Position numbers and translations under genes: made by a program. Positions 9,674 through 18,326 of a stretch of DNA of 50,559 nt are shown piece by piece (positions within the stretch are counted from its first letter, which is position 1; each line of letters opens with the position of its first letter). Under the pieces are notes generated by a model. The model searched no databases and had not been told where the DNA came from. It saw nothing but the letters and a program-made list of their open reading frames with translations. This DNA is from an archaeon (GTDB taxonomy: Archaea > Thermoproteota > Nitrososphaeria > Nitrososphaerales > Gagatemarchaeaceae), in NCBI GenBank assembly GCA_021796515.1, contig JAKACC010000005.1, positions 1 to 50,559 of the forward strand, written 5' to 3'.

Positions 9674-10519
9674 TTGTCAGTGAGGAAGCCTGCGGTAGCC
9701 GGTCAGTTCTACCCGTCAGACCCTCATGAGCTGACGGACCTCATAGATGGGTGCTATCTCCACCGGCTCGGGCCGGGGATGCTCCCCCCTGCTCCTGCAT
9801 CCTCGAAGACCGTGGCTGTGGTGTCCCCTCACGCCGGATACGTCTACTCCGGCCCCGTGGCGGCCCATTCGTACTACCACGCGTCCTCGCTGCGCGACCC
9901 CGACCTCATCGTCGTTGTGGCTCCCAACCACTATGGCATCGGGAGCGGGGTGTCGACTTTCAAGGAAGGGGCTTGGGAGACCCCGCTTGGGCGCATGCGG
10001 GTGGACCCAGAGGCCGCTGAGGAACTCTCCAATCTGACTGGCATAGTCTCCTTCGACCCCCAGGCCCACAGGCTGGAGCATTCCCTGGAGGTGCAGCTCC
10101 CGTTCCTGCAGAGGATCTATGGAGACTCTGTCCCGCTGCTGCCTATATCCCTCCTCTTCCAGGACGCGGACACCGCAGGGGTCGTCTCAGCAGCCATCGC
10201 CAAGATCCTAGAACACAGGAAGGGGGTGCTTGTCGCCTCGTCAGACCTAACCCACTACGAGACCGCTGTCAGCGCGCGCGAGAAGGACATGGCGCTCCTC
10301 CGGCAGGTGATCAGGATGGACGTGGACGGCTTCTACTCCACCCTTGAGAGACTGAGGGCCACCGCCTGCGGCTACGGTGCCATCGCCACCGTGATGATGG
10401 CTGCCAGGTCCCTGGGGCTCGGAACGGCGGAGCTCCTGAAGTACGCTTCGAGCGGCGACACCTCCGGAGATAACCTTCAAGTCGTGGGCTACGGCGCCCT
10501 ACGATTCGTCAGCACTTGA
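9674..10519 (+). CDS. MEMO1 family protein (AmmeMemoRadiSam B-like)
   Basis: RKPAVAGQFYPSDPHEL, VSPHAGYVYSGPVAAHSY, SSDLTHYE, ATACGYGAIATVM. Confidence 0.92.
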   Translation: MSVRKPAVAGQFYPSDPHELTDLIDGCYLHRLGPGMLPPAPASSKTVAVVSPHAGYVYSGPVAAHSYYHASSLRDPDLIVVVAPNHYGIGSGVSTFKEGAWETPLGRMRVDPEAAEELSNLTGIVSFDPQAHRLEHSLEVQLPFLQRIYGDSVPLLPISLLFQDADTAGVVSAAIAKILEHRKGVLVASSDLTHYETAVSAREKDMALLRQVIRMDVDGFYSTLERLRATACGYGAIATVMMAARSLGLGTAELLKYASSGDTSGDNLQVVGYGALRFVST

Positions 10520-11442
10520 GAGCCGTAGCCGAGGCGCCGTCGAAGGCCATCATAGTCGGGGAGCACTTCGTCGTCCACGGGGGCTGGGCGCTCGCCGCCG
10601 CCCTCCCTAGGAAGGTAAGGGTGGAGGTCTCGCCTTTCAGCAGCTATCGGGCCGCATCGGACCGCCTCCCCGCGGGGTCGGCCGGGCTCCGTCCCCTGAA
10701 GCACGTCGTGGATGCCATGGCCAGGGAGTTCTCGGTGAGCCCTGCGGTGAAGATCTTCGTCTCCTCTTCGATCCCCCAGGGGGCTGGGCTCGGCTCCTCC
10801 GCCTCCACGATGGTGGCGGCGGCAGCTGCAGTTTCGAGACTGTATTCATTGGGCCTTGGGACCGACGAGCTCGTCGCGTTCGCAATGATAGGCGAGAGGG
10901 GGATCCACGGCAGGCCTTCCGGGGTCGACCCGACGGTCTGCGCCTTCGGAGGGGTCCTGCTCTTCAAGCCCGGAGAGGAGCCCAGGAAGGTCGAGATCAG
11001 AGGTGAGAGGAGGCTGGTAGTGTCGTTTTCCGGAGTCAGCAGGAGGACAAAGGCTCAGATACGGAAGGTCTCGCTAATGAAAGAACGCTTCCCCCGCTTC
11101 CTCGGGATGCTGGCTGCCTCTGTAGGAGACCTGAGCCTGGAAGCGGCGGAGCTCCTCCAGCGGGGGGACTTGAAAGGGGTAGGCTCTATCCTGACCATCG
11201 ACCACGCAGCCCTCCGTGCGGTAGGGGTGTCCAGCCCAGAACTGGACGCCATGGTGGAACTGCTTGCTTCGGAGGGCGCCTACGGCGCGAAACTGACGGG
11301 AGGCGGGGGAGGCGGGAGCGTCATAGCGGTGGCGCCGGAAGCAAAGGAAAAAAGCATAGTTTCGGGGCTGACGGCGCGAGGGTTCGAGACGTACATAGCA
11401 AAGGTGCCGGTCGAGGGAGTGAAAAGCTGGCTAGAGCGGTAG
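10516..11442 (+). CDS. mvk: Mevalonate kinase (GHMP family; TTG start)
   Basis: APSKAIIVGEHFVVHGGWALAAAL; SSIPQGAGLGSSASTMVA; KLTGGGGGGSVIAV. Confidence 0.94.
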   Translation: MRAVAEAPSKAIIVGEHFVVHGGWALAAALPRKVRVEVSPFSSYRAASDRLPAGSAGLRPLKHVVDAMAREFSVSPAVKIFVSSSIPQGAGLGSSASTMVAAAAAVSRLYSLGLGTDELVAFAMIGERGIHGRPSGVDPTVCAFGGVLLFKPGEEPRKVEIRGERRLVVSFSGVSRRTKAQIRKVSLMKERFPRFLGMLAASVGDLSLEAAELLQRGDLKGVGSILTIDHAALRAVGVSSPELDAMVELLASEGAYGAKLTGGGGGGSVIAVAPEAKEKSIVSGLTARGFETYIAKVPVEGVKSWLER

Positions 11443-12173
11443 TAGCCAAGCTCGGCGGTTCGGTCATCACCGACAAGTCGAAGCCCTTCTCGTACCGGGC
11501 TGACGTGGTCTCCGCCCTCTCCGAAGAGATAGCCTCTTCCGACCAGAAGGTCGTCGTGGTTCACGGCGGCGGCTCCTTCGGACATTCTGTCGCCAGGCAG
11601 CACGGGCTCAGCTCCGAGGTCGGGGAGGCCCCAGCGGTCGGGGTCGCGCAGACCAGGGGGGCGATGTACGAGCTCAACAGGCTGGTCTGCAAGACGATGA
11701 TGGAGTACAAGCTCAGCCCCTATCCCTTCTCCCCCTTCGACGCCGTGAGCCGGGGAGGGGCGACCGCGGTGGCATCGTGGCTCCGCGGGCTCCTGAAGGA
11801 AGGCCTTACCCCGGTCACCTTCGGCGACGTGAGCCTCGCGCCCTCAGGGTTCAAGGTCATATCAGGCGACTTCATCATGCAGGAGCTAGCCAAGATGCTC
11901 GAGCCCGAAAGGAGCGTCTTCGCCCTCGACGTCGACGGAGTCTACGAAGGAAACACCAGGGTCATCATACCTGAGCTCACCCCGTCGAAGATCAGGCGGA
12001 TGAAGGTCCCCGAAGGGGACGACGCGACCGGGGGGATGAAGGCCAAGCTCGACGCCGCGGCCAAGATCGCGGCGGAGGGGTCGAGAGTCTGCTTTGTCTC
12101 TGGGTACAGGCGGAACGAATTCTCGAAGGCACTCAAGGGGCTCGACTTTTACGGGACCGTAATCCGCTCATAG
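11427..12173 (+). CDS. Isopentenyl phosphate kinase (apparent CTG start; ORF track start at 11505 removes the KxGGS motif)
   Basis: LARAVVAKLGGSVITDKSKPFSYR N-terminus; VVVHGGGSFGH; FALDVDGVYEGN; GDDATGGMKAKLDAA. Confidence 0.88.
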   Translation: MARAVVAKLGGSVITDKSKPFSYRADVVSALSEEIASSDQKVVVVHGGGSFGHSVARQHGLSSEVGEAPAVGVAQTRGAMYELNRLVCKTMMEYKLSPYPFSPFDAVSRGGATAVASWLRGLLKEGLTPVTFGDVSLAPSGFKVISGDFIMQELAKMLEPERSVFALDVDGVYEGNTRVIIPELTPSKIRRMKVPEGDDATGGMKAKLDAAAKIAAEGSRVCFVSGYRRNEFSKALKGLDFYGTVIRS

Positions 12174-12183
12174 CGGAAGGCGG

Positions 12184-13227
12184 GTGGCCGGGAAAGTGCC
12201 GAACCTCCGGGACGAAATGAAGCGGGTGAAGTCAGAAGTGGACAGGGTCATACTCGACCAGGTACTACCGAAGTCCAGCCCGGTCAGGGAGGTCCGCCTC
12301 CTCTACACGATGATGAGAGACTACCCGTCCCGACCAGCCAAGGGGATGAGGCCCTTCCTTTGCGCGACGGCCTGCAGGGCTGCAGGGGGGAACGAAGAGG
12401 ACGCGATGGTCACAGCCGCGTGCATAGAGCTCTTTCAGAACTGGATACTCGTGCACGACGACATCGAAGACAGGTCAGAGCTGAGGCGGGGTGAGCCTGC
12501 TCTTCACAAGAAGTATCCGGAGTCTCTCGCCCTTAACGCCGGGGACGCCCTCCACGCAAGGACCTGGGAAGCGCTACTCAGGAACCGTTCCACTATCGGG
12601 CTCGAGCGGACGTTCAGGGTGATGGAGGAGTTCTCGCGGATGGTGGACGTGACCACCGAGGGGCAGCACATGGAGCTCGCGTGGGTCGCCTCAAAGAGGT
12701 GGGACCTGAAGGAGGACGACTACTACGAGATGTGCACCAGGAAGACCTCGTGGTACACGGTGGCTAGCCCGTGCAGGCTGGGGGCCATAGTGGCGGGTGC
12801 AGGCGCAAAGGTCCTCTCCGACCTGGAAGACTTCGGGACGAAGCTGGGCGTCGCTTTCCAGATTCAGGACGACTCGTTGAACCTAGTGGGAGATGAGAAG
12901 AAGTACGGCAAGGCGAAGTCAGACGACATCCTGGAAGGGAAGAGGACCCTCATACTCCTGCACCTTCTCTCCGCAGCGACCCAGGGAGAGAGGGACAGGG
13001 TCGTCTCCATCATGAACAAGAGGAGGGAAAGGAAGACCAGGCAGGACGTGGCCTTCGTCCTCGGCCTCATCGACAGATATGACGCAGTGGGCTACGCGCG
13101 CAAGCGGGCCGCGGAGCTGTTGAAAGACTCGCTATCTACCCTGGAAGGGATCCCGTGGAAAGGGGACAGGAAAGCCGTGGGACTCCTTCGCTCCTTCGCC
13201 AAATTCGCAGTAGAGAGGGAATGGTAG
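12184..13227 (+). CDS. Isoprenoid polyprenyl (geranylgeranyl-type) diphosphate synthase
   Basis: First Asp-rich motif region ILVHDDIEDRSELRRGEPALHKKY; second FQIQDDSLNLVGDEKKYGK. Confidence 0.93.
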   Translation: MAGKVPNLRDEMKRVKSEVDRVILDQVLPKSSPVREVRLLYTMMRDYPSRPAKGMRPFLCATACRAAGGNEEDAMVTAACIELFQNWILVHDDIEDRSELRRGEPALHKKYPESLALNAGDALHARTWEALLRNRSTIGLERTFRVMEEFSRMVDVTTEGQHMELAWVASKRWDLKEDDYYEMCTRKTSWYTVASPCRLGAIVAGAGAKVLSDLEDFGTKLGVAFQIQDDSLNLVGDEKKYGKAKSDDILEGKRTLILLHLLSAATQGERDRVVSIMNKRRERKTRQDVAFVLGLIDRYDAVGYARKRAAELLKDSLSTLEGIPWKGDRKAVGLLRSFAKFAVEREW

Positions 13228-14936
13228 CCGAAGAGCTGGGAAAGGACGCTCTGGACGCCATAGAGCAGGCAGCCCTTTCGAACGCGACCAGGCACGGAGG
13301 GAAGGCAGAGGTGGGGGCGATCGTCGGGAGGGTTCTGGGGGAGATGCCAGAGCTCAGGTCCAGGGCGGCGGTCGTCTCGAAGGAGGCGGCTGCGGCGGCC
13401 GGGAGGGTAAACGCCCTCACGCTTGAAGCGCAGGAGAAGCTCCTGGCGGAGAAGTTTCCCGGGGTGCAGGCGCGCCACGAGGAGAAGGGGAGGGTGGGCC
13501 TTCAGCCCCTCCGCAACGCCGTCAAGGGAAAGACTGCATTCCGCCTTGCGCCCGAGCCGTCCGGTTACATGACCGTAGGGCACGCTATGGCTTGGACAAT
13601 CAACTACCTCTACAAAGAGATGTACGAGGGCGAGCTCTGGCTCCGCTTCGAGGACACGAACCCCCGGAAGGTCCTCCCGAAGTATTACGACAGCTTCAGG
13701 AGAGGGACCGAGTGGCTGGGGGTCAGATGGGACCACGAAAAGAGCATCTCGGACGACATGGAGATCATATACGAGAGCGGGAGGAAGCTGATAGAACTCG
13801 GGAGAGCGTACGCCTGTTCATGCGACGAGGCGAAGGTCAAGCGCCTTAGGTTCGAGGGGACCCCTTGCGAGCACAGAGGAGGTTCCATTGATGCGGACCT
13901 GAAGGTCTGGGACGAGCTGCTAGCGAACAGGCACAGGGAGGGGGCTTATGTGATCAGGTTCAAGGGAGACATGCAGAGCCCCAACTACTCCCTCCGGGAC
14001 ACTAACCTGTTCAGGGTGATCTCCCAGCCACATCCGCTCACAGGGACCAGATACTCGCTTTGGCCCACCTACGACCTAGCCAACGCCGTAGAGGACGAGA
14101 TCTGCCGGATAACCCACGTCCTGAGAAGCTCCGAGTTTCGCGACGAGCTGCAGCAGCTGATCCGCGACGCCCTGAAATTCAGGCGGATCGAAGTCATACA
14201 ATTCTCGCGTTTCAACTTCAAGGGGACTCCGGTCTCGAAGAGACTCCTCAGGCCCCTCGTCGAGAAGAATGTGGTCTCCGGCTGGGACGACCCGAGAATG
14301 CCTACGGTTGACGGCCTCAGGAGGCGGGGGATCGTCCCGCAGGCGATCCGGGACTTCACCCTTCAGGTGGGATACACGAAGACCGAACACGAGTACGACT
14401 GGAGCATGCTCCTGTCCATCAACAGGAAGCTCCTGGACCCTGTCTCCAAAAGGATCTTCTTCGTCCCGAACCCGGTACAGTTGGTCGTGGAAGGGGCTCC
14501 CTGGAAAGAGGTGACGATCCCGTTCCACCCGCAGAAGGACCTGGGGGCGAGGAAGGTCTCAGCCGCAGGCAGATTCCACATCCCTTCCACCGACGCGATG
14601 ACCCTCAAGGAAGGCGCTGTCTTCAGGCTCATGGACCTCTACAACGTCGAGCTCTCGTCCACGGGCGCCCCGCTCAAGGCGAAGTACGCTGGGGATGGAG
14701 TGCTCCCCGAGGCCAAGAAGCTGCAGTGGGTCGCCGACGACCATGTCGAGGCGACCGTTTCCGTCCCCGGGGAGCTGTTCCTTGACGGGGGCGTCTACAA
14801 CAATGACAGCCTCAAGGAGGTGGCTGGGTATGCCGAGAAGGCCGCCTCGTCCCTCGAGCCGGGTGACATAGTCCAGTTCCCAAGGTTCGGCTTCTGCAGG
14901 CTCGACTCCCCCGGGAAGTTCATCCTCTCCGGCTAG
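13221..14936 (+). CDS. gltX: Glutamyl-tRNA synthetase (archaeal type)
   Basis: FRLAPEPSGYMTVGHAMA (HIGH-like), LWLRFEDTNPRKVLPKYYDSFRRGTEWLG, GTPVSKRLLRPL (KMSKS-like). Confidence 0.95.
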   Translation: MVAEELGKDALDAIEQAALSNATRHGGKAEVGAIVGRVLGEMPELRSRAAVVSKEAAAAAGRVNALTLEAQEKLLAEKFPGVQARHEEKGRVGLQPLRNAVKGKTAFRLAPEPSGYMTVGHAMAWTINYLYKEMYEGELWLRFEDTNPRKVLPKYYDSFRRGTEWLGVRWDHEKSISDDMEIIYESGRKLIELGRAYACSCDEAKVKRLRFEGTPCEHRGGSIDADLKVWDELLANRHREGAYVIRFKGDMQSPNYSLRDTNLFRVISQPHPLTGTRYSLWPTYDLANAVEDEICRITHVLRSSEFRDELQQLIRDALKFRRIEVIQFSRFNFKGTPVSKRLLRPLVEKNVVSGWDDPRMPTVDGLRRRGIVPQAIRDFTLQVGYTKTEHEYDWSMLLSINRKLLDPVSKRIFFVPNPVQLVVEGAPWKEVTIPFHPQKDLGARKVSAAGRFHIPSTDAMTLKEGAVFRLMDLYNVELSSTGAPLKAKYAGDGVLPEAKKLQWVADDHVEATVSVPGELFLDGGVYNNDSLKEVAGYAEKAASSLEPGDIVQFPRFGFCRLDSPGKFILSG

Positions 14937-14949
14937 CCTTCGCAGGCCA

Positions 14950-14962
14950 ACCGTTTATATGA
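14950..14962 (+). promoter_or_regulatory. TATA-like promoter element for L7Ae-S28e
   Basis: CCGTTTATATGAC upstream of ATG 14997. Confidence 0.6.
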
Positions 14963-14996
14963 CGGTCGAGAAGGGCCCGACTGGGAGATTTGAAAG

Positions 14997-15383
14997 ATGA
15001 CCCCAGACAAGAAGCCCTACTACATCAAGTTCGAGACTCCGAAGGAAGTATCTGAAGCTGCCTACGAGGTCCTGAGGCAGGCTTCCCGCACAGGGAAGGT
15101 AAGGAAGGGGACCAACGAGTCCACGAAGGCGATCGAGAGGGGGGTTGCAAAGCTCGTCGTGATAGCCGAGGACGTCACCCCGCCTGAGGTGGTGGCGCAC
15201 CTGCCGATACTGTGCGACGAGAGGAAGATCCCATACGTGTTCGTCCCTTCGAAAGACCAGATAGGCCCTGCCATCGGCATAGACGTCTCTACGGCTTCTG
15301 CGGCGGTCCTTGACGCCGGCGAAGGCTCTCAGATACTCGAGCAGGTCACCCAGGAGCTTTCGAGGCTGAAGAAATCCGCATGA
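14997..15383 (+). CDS. rpl7ae: 50S ribosomal protein L7Ae
   Basis: [46 protein letters not shown]. Confidence 0.97.
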   Translation: MTPDKKPYYIKFETPKEVSEAAYEVLRQASRTGKVRKGTNESTKAIERGVAKLVVIAEDVTPPEVVAHLPILCDERKIPYVFVPSKDQIGPAIGIDVSTASAAVLDAGEGSQILEQVTQELSRLKKSA

Positions 15384-15598
15384 GCAGCAAGAGAGAAGCC
15401 GAGACACTAACCCCTGCCGAGGTCGTCCAGATCGTGGGAAGAACCGGTGTGGCCGGTGAGATTACACAGGTGCGGGTGAAGATCCTCGAAGGGAAAGAGA
15501 AGGGGAGGATCCTGACCAGGAACGTGAAGGGGCCCATCAGGCTGGCGGACGTGCTGGTCCTGAGAGAGACGGAACGCGAGGCCCGGAAGCTGAAGTAG
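15380..15598 (+). CDS. rps28e: 30S ribosomal protein S28e
   Basis: [58 protein letters not shown]. Confidence 0.96.
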   Translation: MSSKREAETLTPAEVVQIVGRTGVAGEITQVRVKILEGKEKGRILTRNVKGPIRLADVLVLRETEREARKLK

Positions 15599-15732
15599 GG
15601 CCTTACGGTTCACTTCCTCAAGCCCTTCCTGACCCTTCGGACGACCTGCCGCCTGTCCGGATTCGCAGCTCAGATTTTCGGTCCGTCGCCAGCCTTGCCC
15701 GTCCTACCCGCGAGCGGCGCTTCGGCGCGGGG

Positions 15733-16308
15733 CTACTTCCGTATCGCGGCTTCGAACCCTGCCAGGTTCTGCGGCCGGAGATAGGCGCCGTGAGCCATGG
15801 CTGCGACGTCCCTCAGCTCCCCCGACGCGCTGTTCGAAAGCTCGATGACGTCCACCACGACCGAGGAGCCGCCCAGCTCGTCAGCCACGGTCTTGGCAGG
15901 GGGCCCGTCGTTCCCTCCGTCGCTTATCAGCTTCACCACCTTTTCCTTCCTCATCGAGTCTGACGTGCTCTTGATCCCATATCTGAGGGCGTCGGCCAGC
16001 GGGCTCCCGCCCCTGCAGCCAGCCTCTTCTAGTCTGTAGAGCTCGAGCGAGGCAGGAGGCGGGTTGAGCGGCACCACGACCTCTATCTGCGTGGAGCCCG
16101 GTGTCCCGAGGAGGCGGTAGAACGAGATCCCCATCCTTATCGGCCAGGGGAAGTACGACACGGGCCAGTGTTCGGCGATGTAGTTCGTCAGCCCGGTCTT
16201 CACCATCTCCATCTTGCTCATCCCGGACGACTTCAGCTTCCCCCCCATGCTCCTGGAACCGTCTATGACGAAGATGACGTCTCTCGCCTTGGACTCGTCG
16301 TAGCTCAT
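15733..16308 (-). CDS. von Willebrand factor A domain protein
   Basis: MIDAS-like DVIFVIDGSRSMGGKL, GCRGGSPLADALRYG, VVKLISDGGND; start trimmed to MSYDESKARD. Confidence 0.85.
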   Translation of the reverse strand: MSYDESKARDVIFVIDGSRSMGGKLKSSGMSKMEMVKTGLTNYIAEHWPVSYFPWPIRMGISFYRLLGTPGSTQIEVVVPLNPPPASLELYRLEEAGCRGGSPLADALRYGIKSTSDSMRKEKVVKLISDGGNDGPPAKTVADELGGSSVVVDVIELSNSASGELRDVAAMAHGAYLRPQNLAGFEAAIRK

Positions 16309-16337
16309 TGCCGACGTTACGTCCACACCAACAAACG

Positions 16338-16346
16338 TATAAAAAA
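16338..16346. promoter_or_regulatory. TATAAAAAA element apparently shared by two divergent leaderless transcripts
   Basis: AACGTATAAAAAAGATGG; centre about 26 nt from TTG 16368 (+) and about 34 nt from ATG 16308 (-). Confidence 0.6.
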
Positions 16347-16367
16347 GATGGAAGGCGAGGTGCAACG

Positions 16368-17732
16368 TTGGCGTTCAAGGTAGCTAACCAGGCTCCTCTT
16401 GCCCCCAACCCGGTGATAATGGCGTGCATGGGGCATGCAGGCGTAGGGATAGGCGCAGAGGCGTACAGGTGGGTCCTCGTCGACGTCGGGGCCAATCCGA
16501 GCGCCCCGACCCTCAAAGGAGAGAAGCAGCAGCTCGAGGTCCTGAGGAGATATGGGAGCACGATACTGAGATTCGGCGCCTCGCTCCGCAGGGGAGAGAC
16601 CCCGCTTGTTCCGCGGGCTCTTCTGGTAGACCTGGACCCGCGTTCTGCCAACCTGATACTTCAGTCGTACCCTCAGCTCTTCGCGATGAAGGACAAGCAC
16701 GCGGTCTACGGGCTTGGGGGCGCCGCGAGGAACTGGGCTGAAGGGCGCGGAAGGTTCAGGAACGAGATAGTCGGTAAGCAAGACATCGCGTCGAGGATTC
16801 AGGCGATTTCACCGGAACCTGTGAGGGGCTTCATAGTCCCCTTCAGCATGGGTGGAGGAACCGGGGGTTCCTTCTCTTCGGAGTTCATGTCGTATGTCAA
16901 GGAGAGCCCGACCCTGGGTCACGCCACCATCGCCACCTTCGGGGTCCTCCCGGAGATAGGGTGGGACCCGATCATCTACGGGCCGGCGCACATCAGTGTT
17001 GTGCTGAACATGGCCTACCAGATCCGATATTCGGACGCTCCCATCCTTATGGACAACAAGGAGCTCCGTTTCCAGGCTGACAAGCTCAAGGGGATGCTCG
17101 ATTCACGTTCGTCCATCGTCGACGAGCTGCCAAAGCAGATCCGAGTCGGGTGGCACGACTACCGAGACATGAATCTGCTGGCTGCCCACGTGATAGCAGA
17201 GTTCATGGACTCGTTCATCCGAGAGACCGAATGGGACATGTCCAACTACAGGACCTGGCTCGCTGCTAGCAAACCTAAGTTCGTGGTCCCGTGGCTCATC
17301 CCGCTCGTCCCCAAGGGAGGGTCCGACATCAAGGCCGTCGAACAGGCCCTAGACGAAGGGAACGACGGGTTGCTCTTCGACCTCTCCCAGGACGGAGAGA
17401 TCGAGAAGGGGAAGACCGATTCTGCCTGCGTCCTAGTCAAGAGCAGCTCGCGGCTGACAGCCGAGAACAGGGAATTCTTCAAGAAGCTGCTCGCCGACAA
17501 GTACGGCATCCAGGACAAGCGGGTGATTTTCATCAAGATCCCTACCCTTCCAGGGGAGCCCGCCTCTGTCCTCATCCTTCTCAATATCAAGGGGATCAGC
17601 AAGAAGCTCCTCCCTCTCATCGCCGAAGCCGAGGACGCATGGGACTCGTACAAAGACGAATACCAGACCAGGAACCTGACCCACGAGGAGTTCAAGAAGG
17701 CCGTGATCGAAGTCTCCAGTCATCTGGGTTAG
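16368..17732 (+). CDS. Tubulin/FtsZ superfamily GTPase with eukaryotic-tubulin-like motifs
   Basis: [18 protein letters not shown] (cf. GQAGxQIG), [69 protein letters not shown] (GGGTGSG motif), [23 protein letters not shown] (H7-like). Confidence 0.88.
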   Translation: [454 protein letters not shown]

Positions 17733-17738
17733 GGGAGT

Positions 17739-18296
17739 TTGGACCTCACCGAGCTGGAAGTCGAAGCCGGGCGGCTCTTGGACGAGCAGCGGAGGCTAAG
17801 GGCGATAGATGCCGAGCTCGAAGCGCTCTCTCAGGAGATCAAACAGGACCCGAAGCGGAACGAAAAGGACAAGGCGTTCTATGCGCTGATAGGGATGGAC
17901 TGGTCAGACCCGGGGCACCAGGATCGGGCTTCCGTCCTGAGGAAAGAGAAGGAAAGCGCGCGTCGGGCCATCGGCGAGGTCCAGCACAAAGTCCTGGAAG
18001 GGCTCAGCTCCAGCGGGCTCGTGATCCCCCTCGACCCGTCCCCCTCTAGGTCAGAGGGCACCAACACATTCGGGTTCAGATCAGGAGCGACCTTCCCGAA
18101 GACCGTCGAAGGGCTCTCTGCCATCCTGGGGATCCCTTCTCCTCTGAAGATCGGGGACGTCACCATCTACGGCGACCGAGTAGAGGTGGCAGACTCGGAC
18201 GAGTACTTTGCGAAGAAGAAGCTGGTGGACGCCTTCGACGACGTACGAAAGGCCGTCAGGCGGAGGCTCGCGTCGCAGCCGGAAGGCAAACTTTAG
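17739..18296 (+). CDS. Uncharacterised protein with N-terminal coiled-coil
   Basis: LTELEVEAGRLLDEQRRLRAIDAELEALSQEIKQDPKRNEKDKAF; starts 6 nt after the tubulin-like stop codon. Confidence 0.75.
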   Translation: MDLTELEVEAGRLLDEQRRLRAIDAELEALSQEIKQDPKRNEKDKAFYALIGMDWSDPGHQDRASVLRKEKESARRAIGEVQHKVLEGLSSSGLVIPLDPSPSRSEGTNTFGFRSGATFPKTVEGLSAILGIPSPLKIGDVTIYGDRVEVADSDEYFAKKKLVDAFDDVRKAVRRRLASQPEGKL

Positions 18297-18326
18297 AATT
18301 CAATCAACCCAGGTGGGGCCGGTATC

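Noticed and set aside
15599-15732. GC-rich convergent intergenic segment (CCCGCG/CGCGGG hairpin) as a possible ncRNA
   Set aside because: Only a short stem without conserved box motifs; more likely a transcription-end region between convergent genes.
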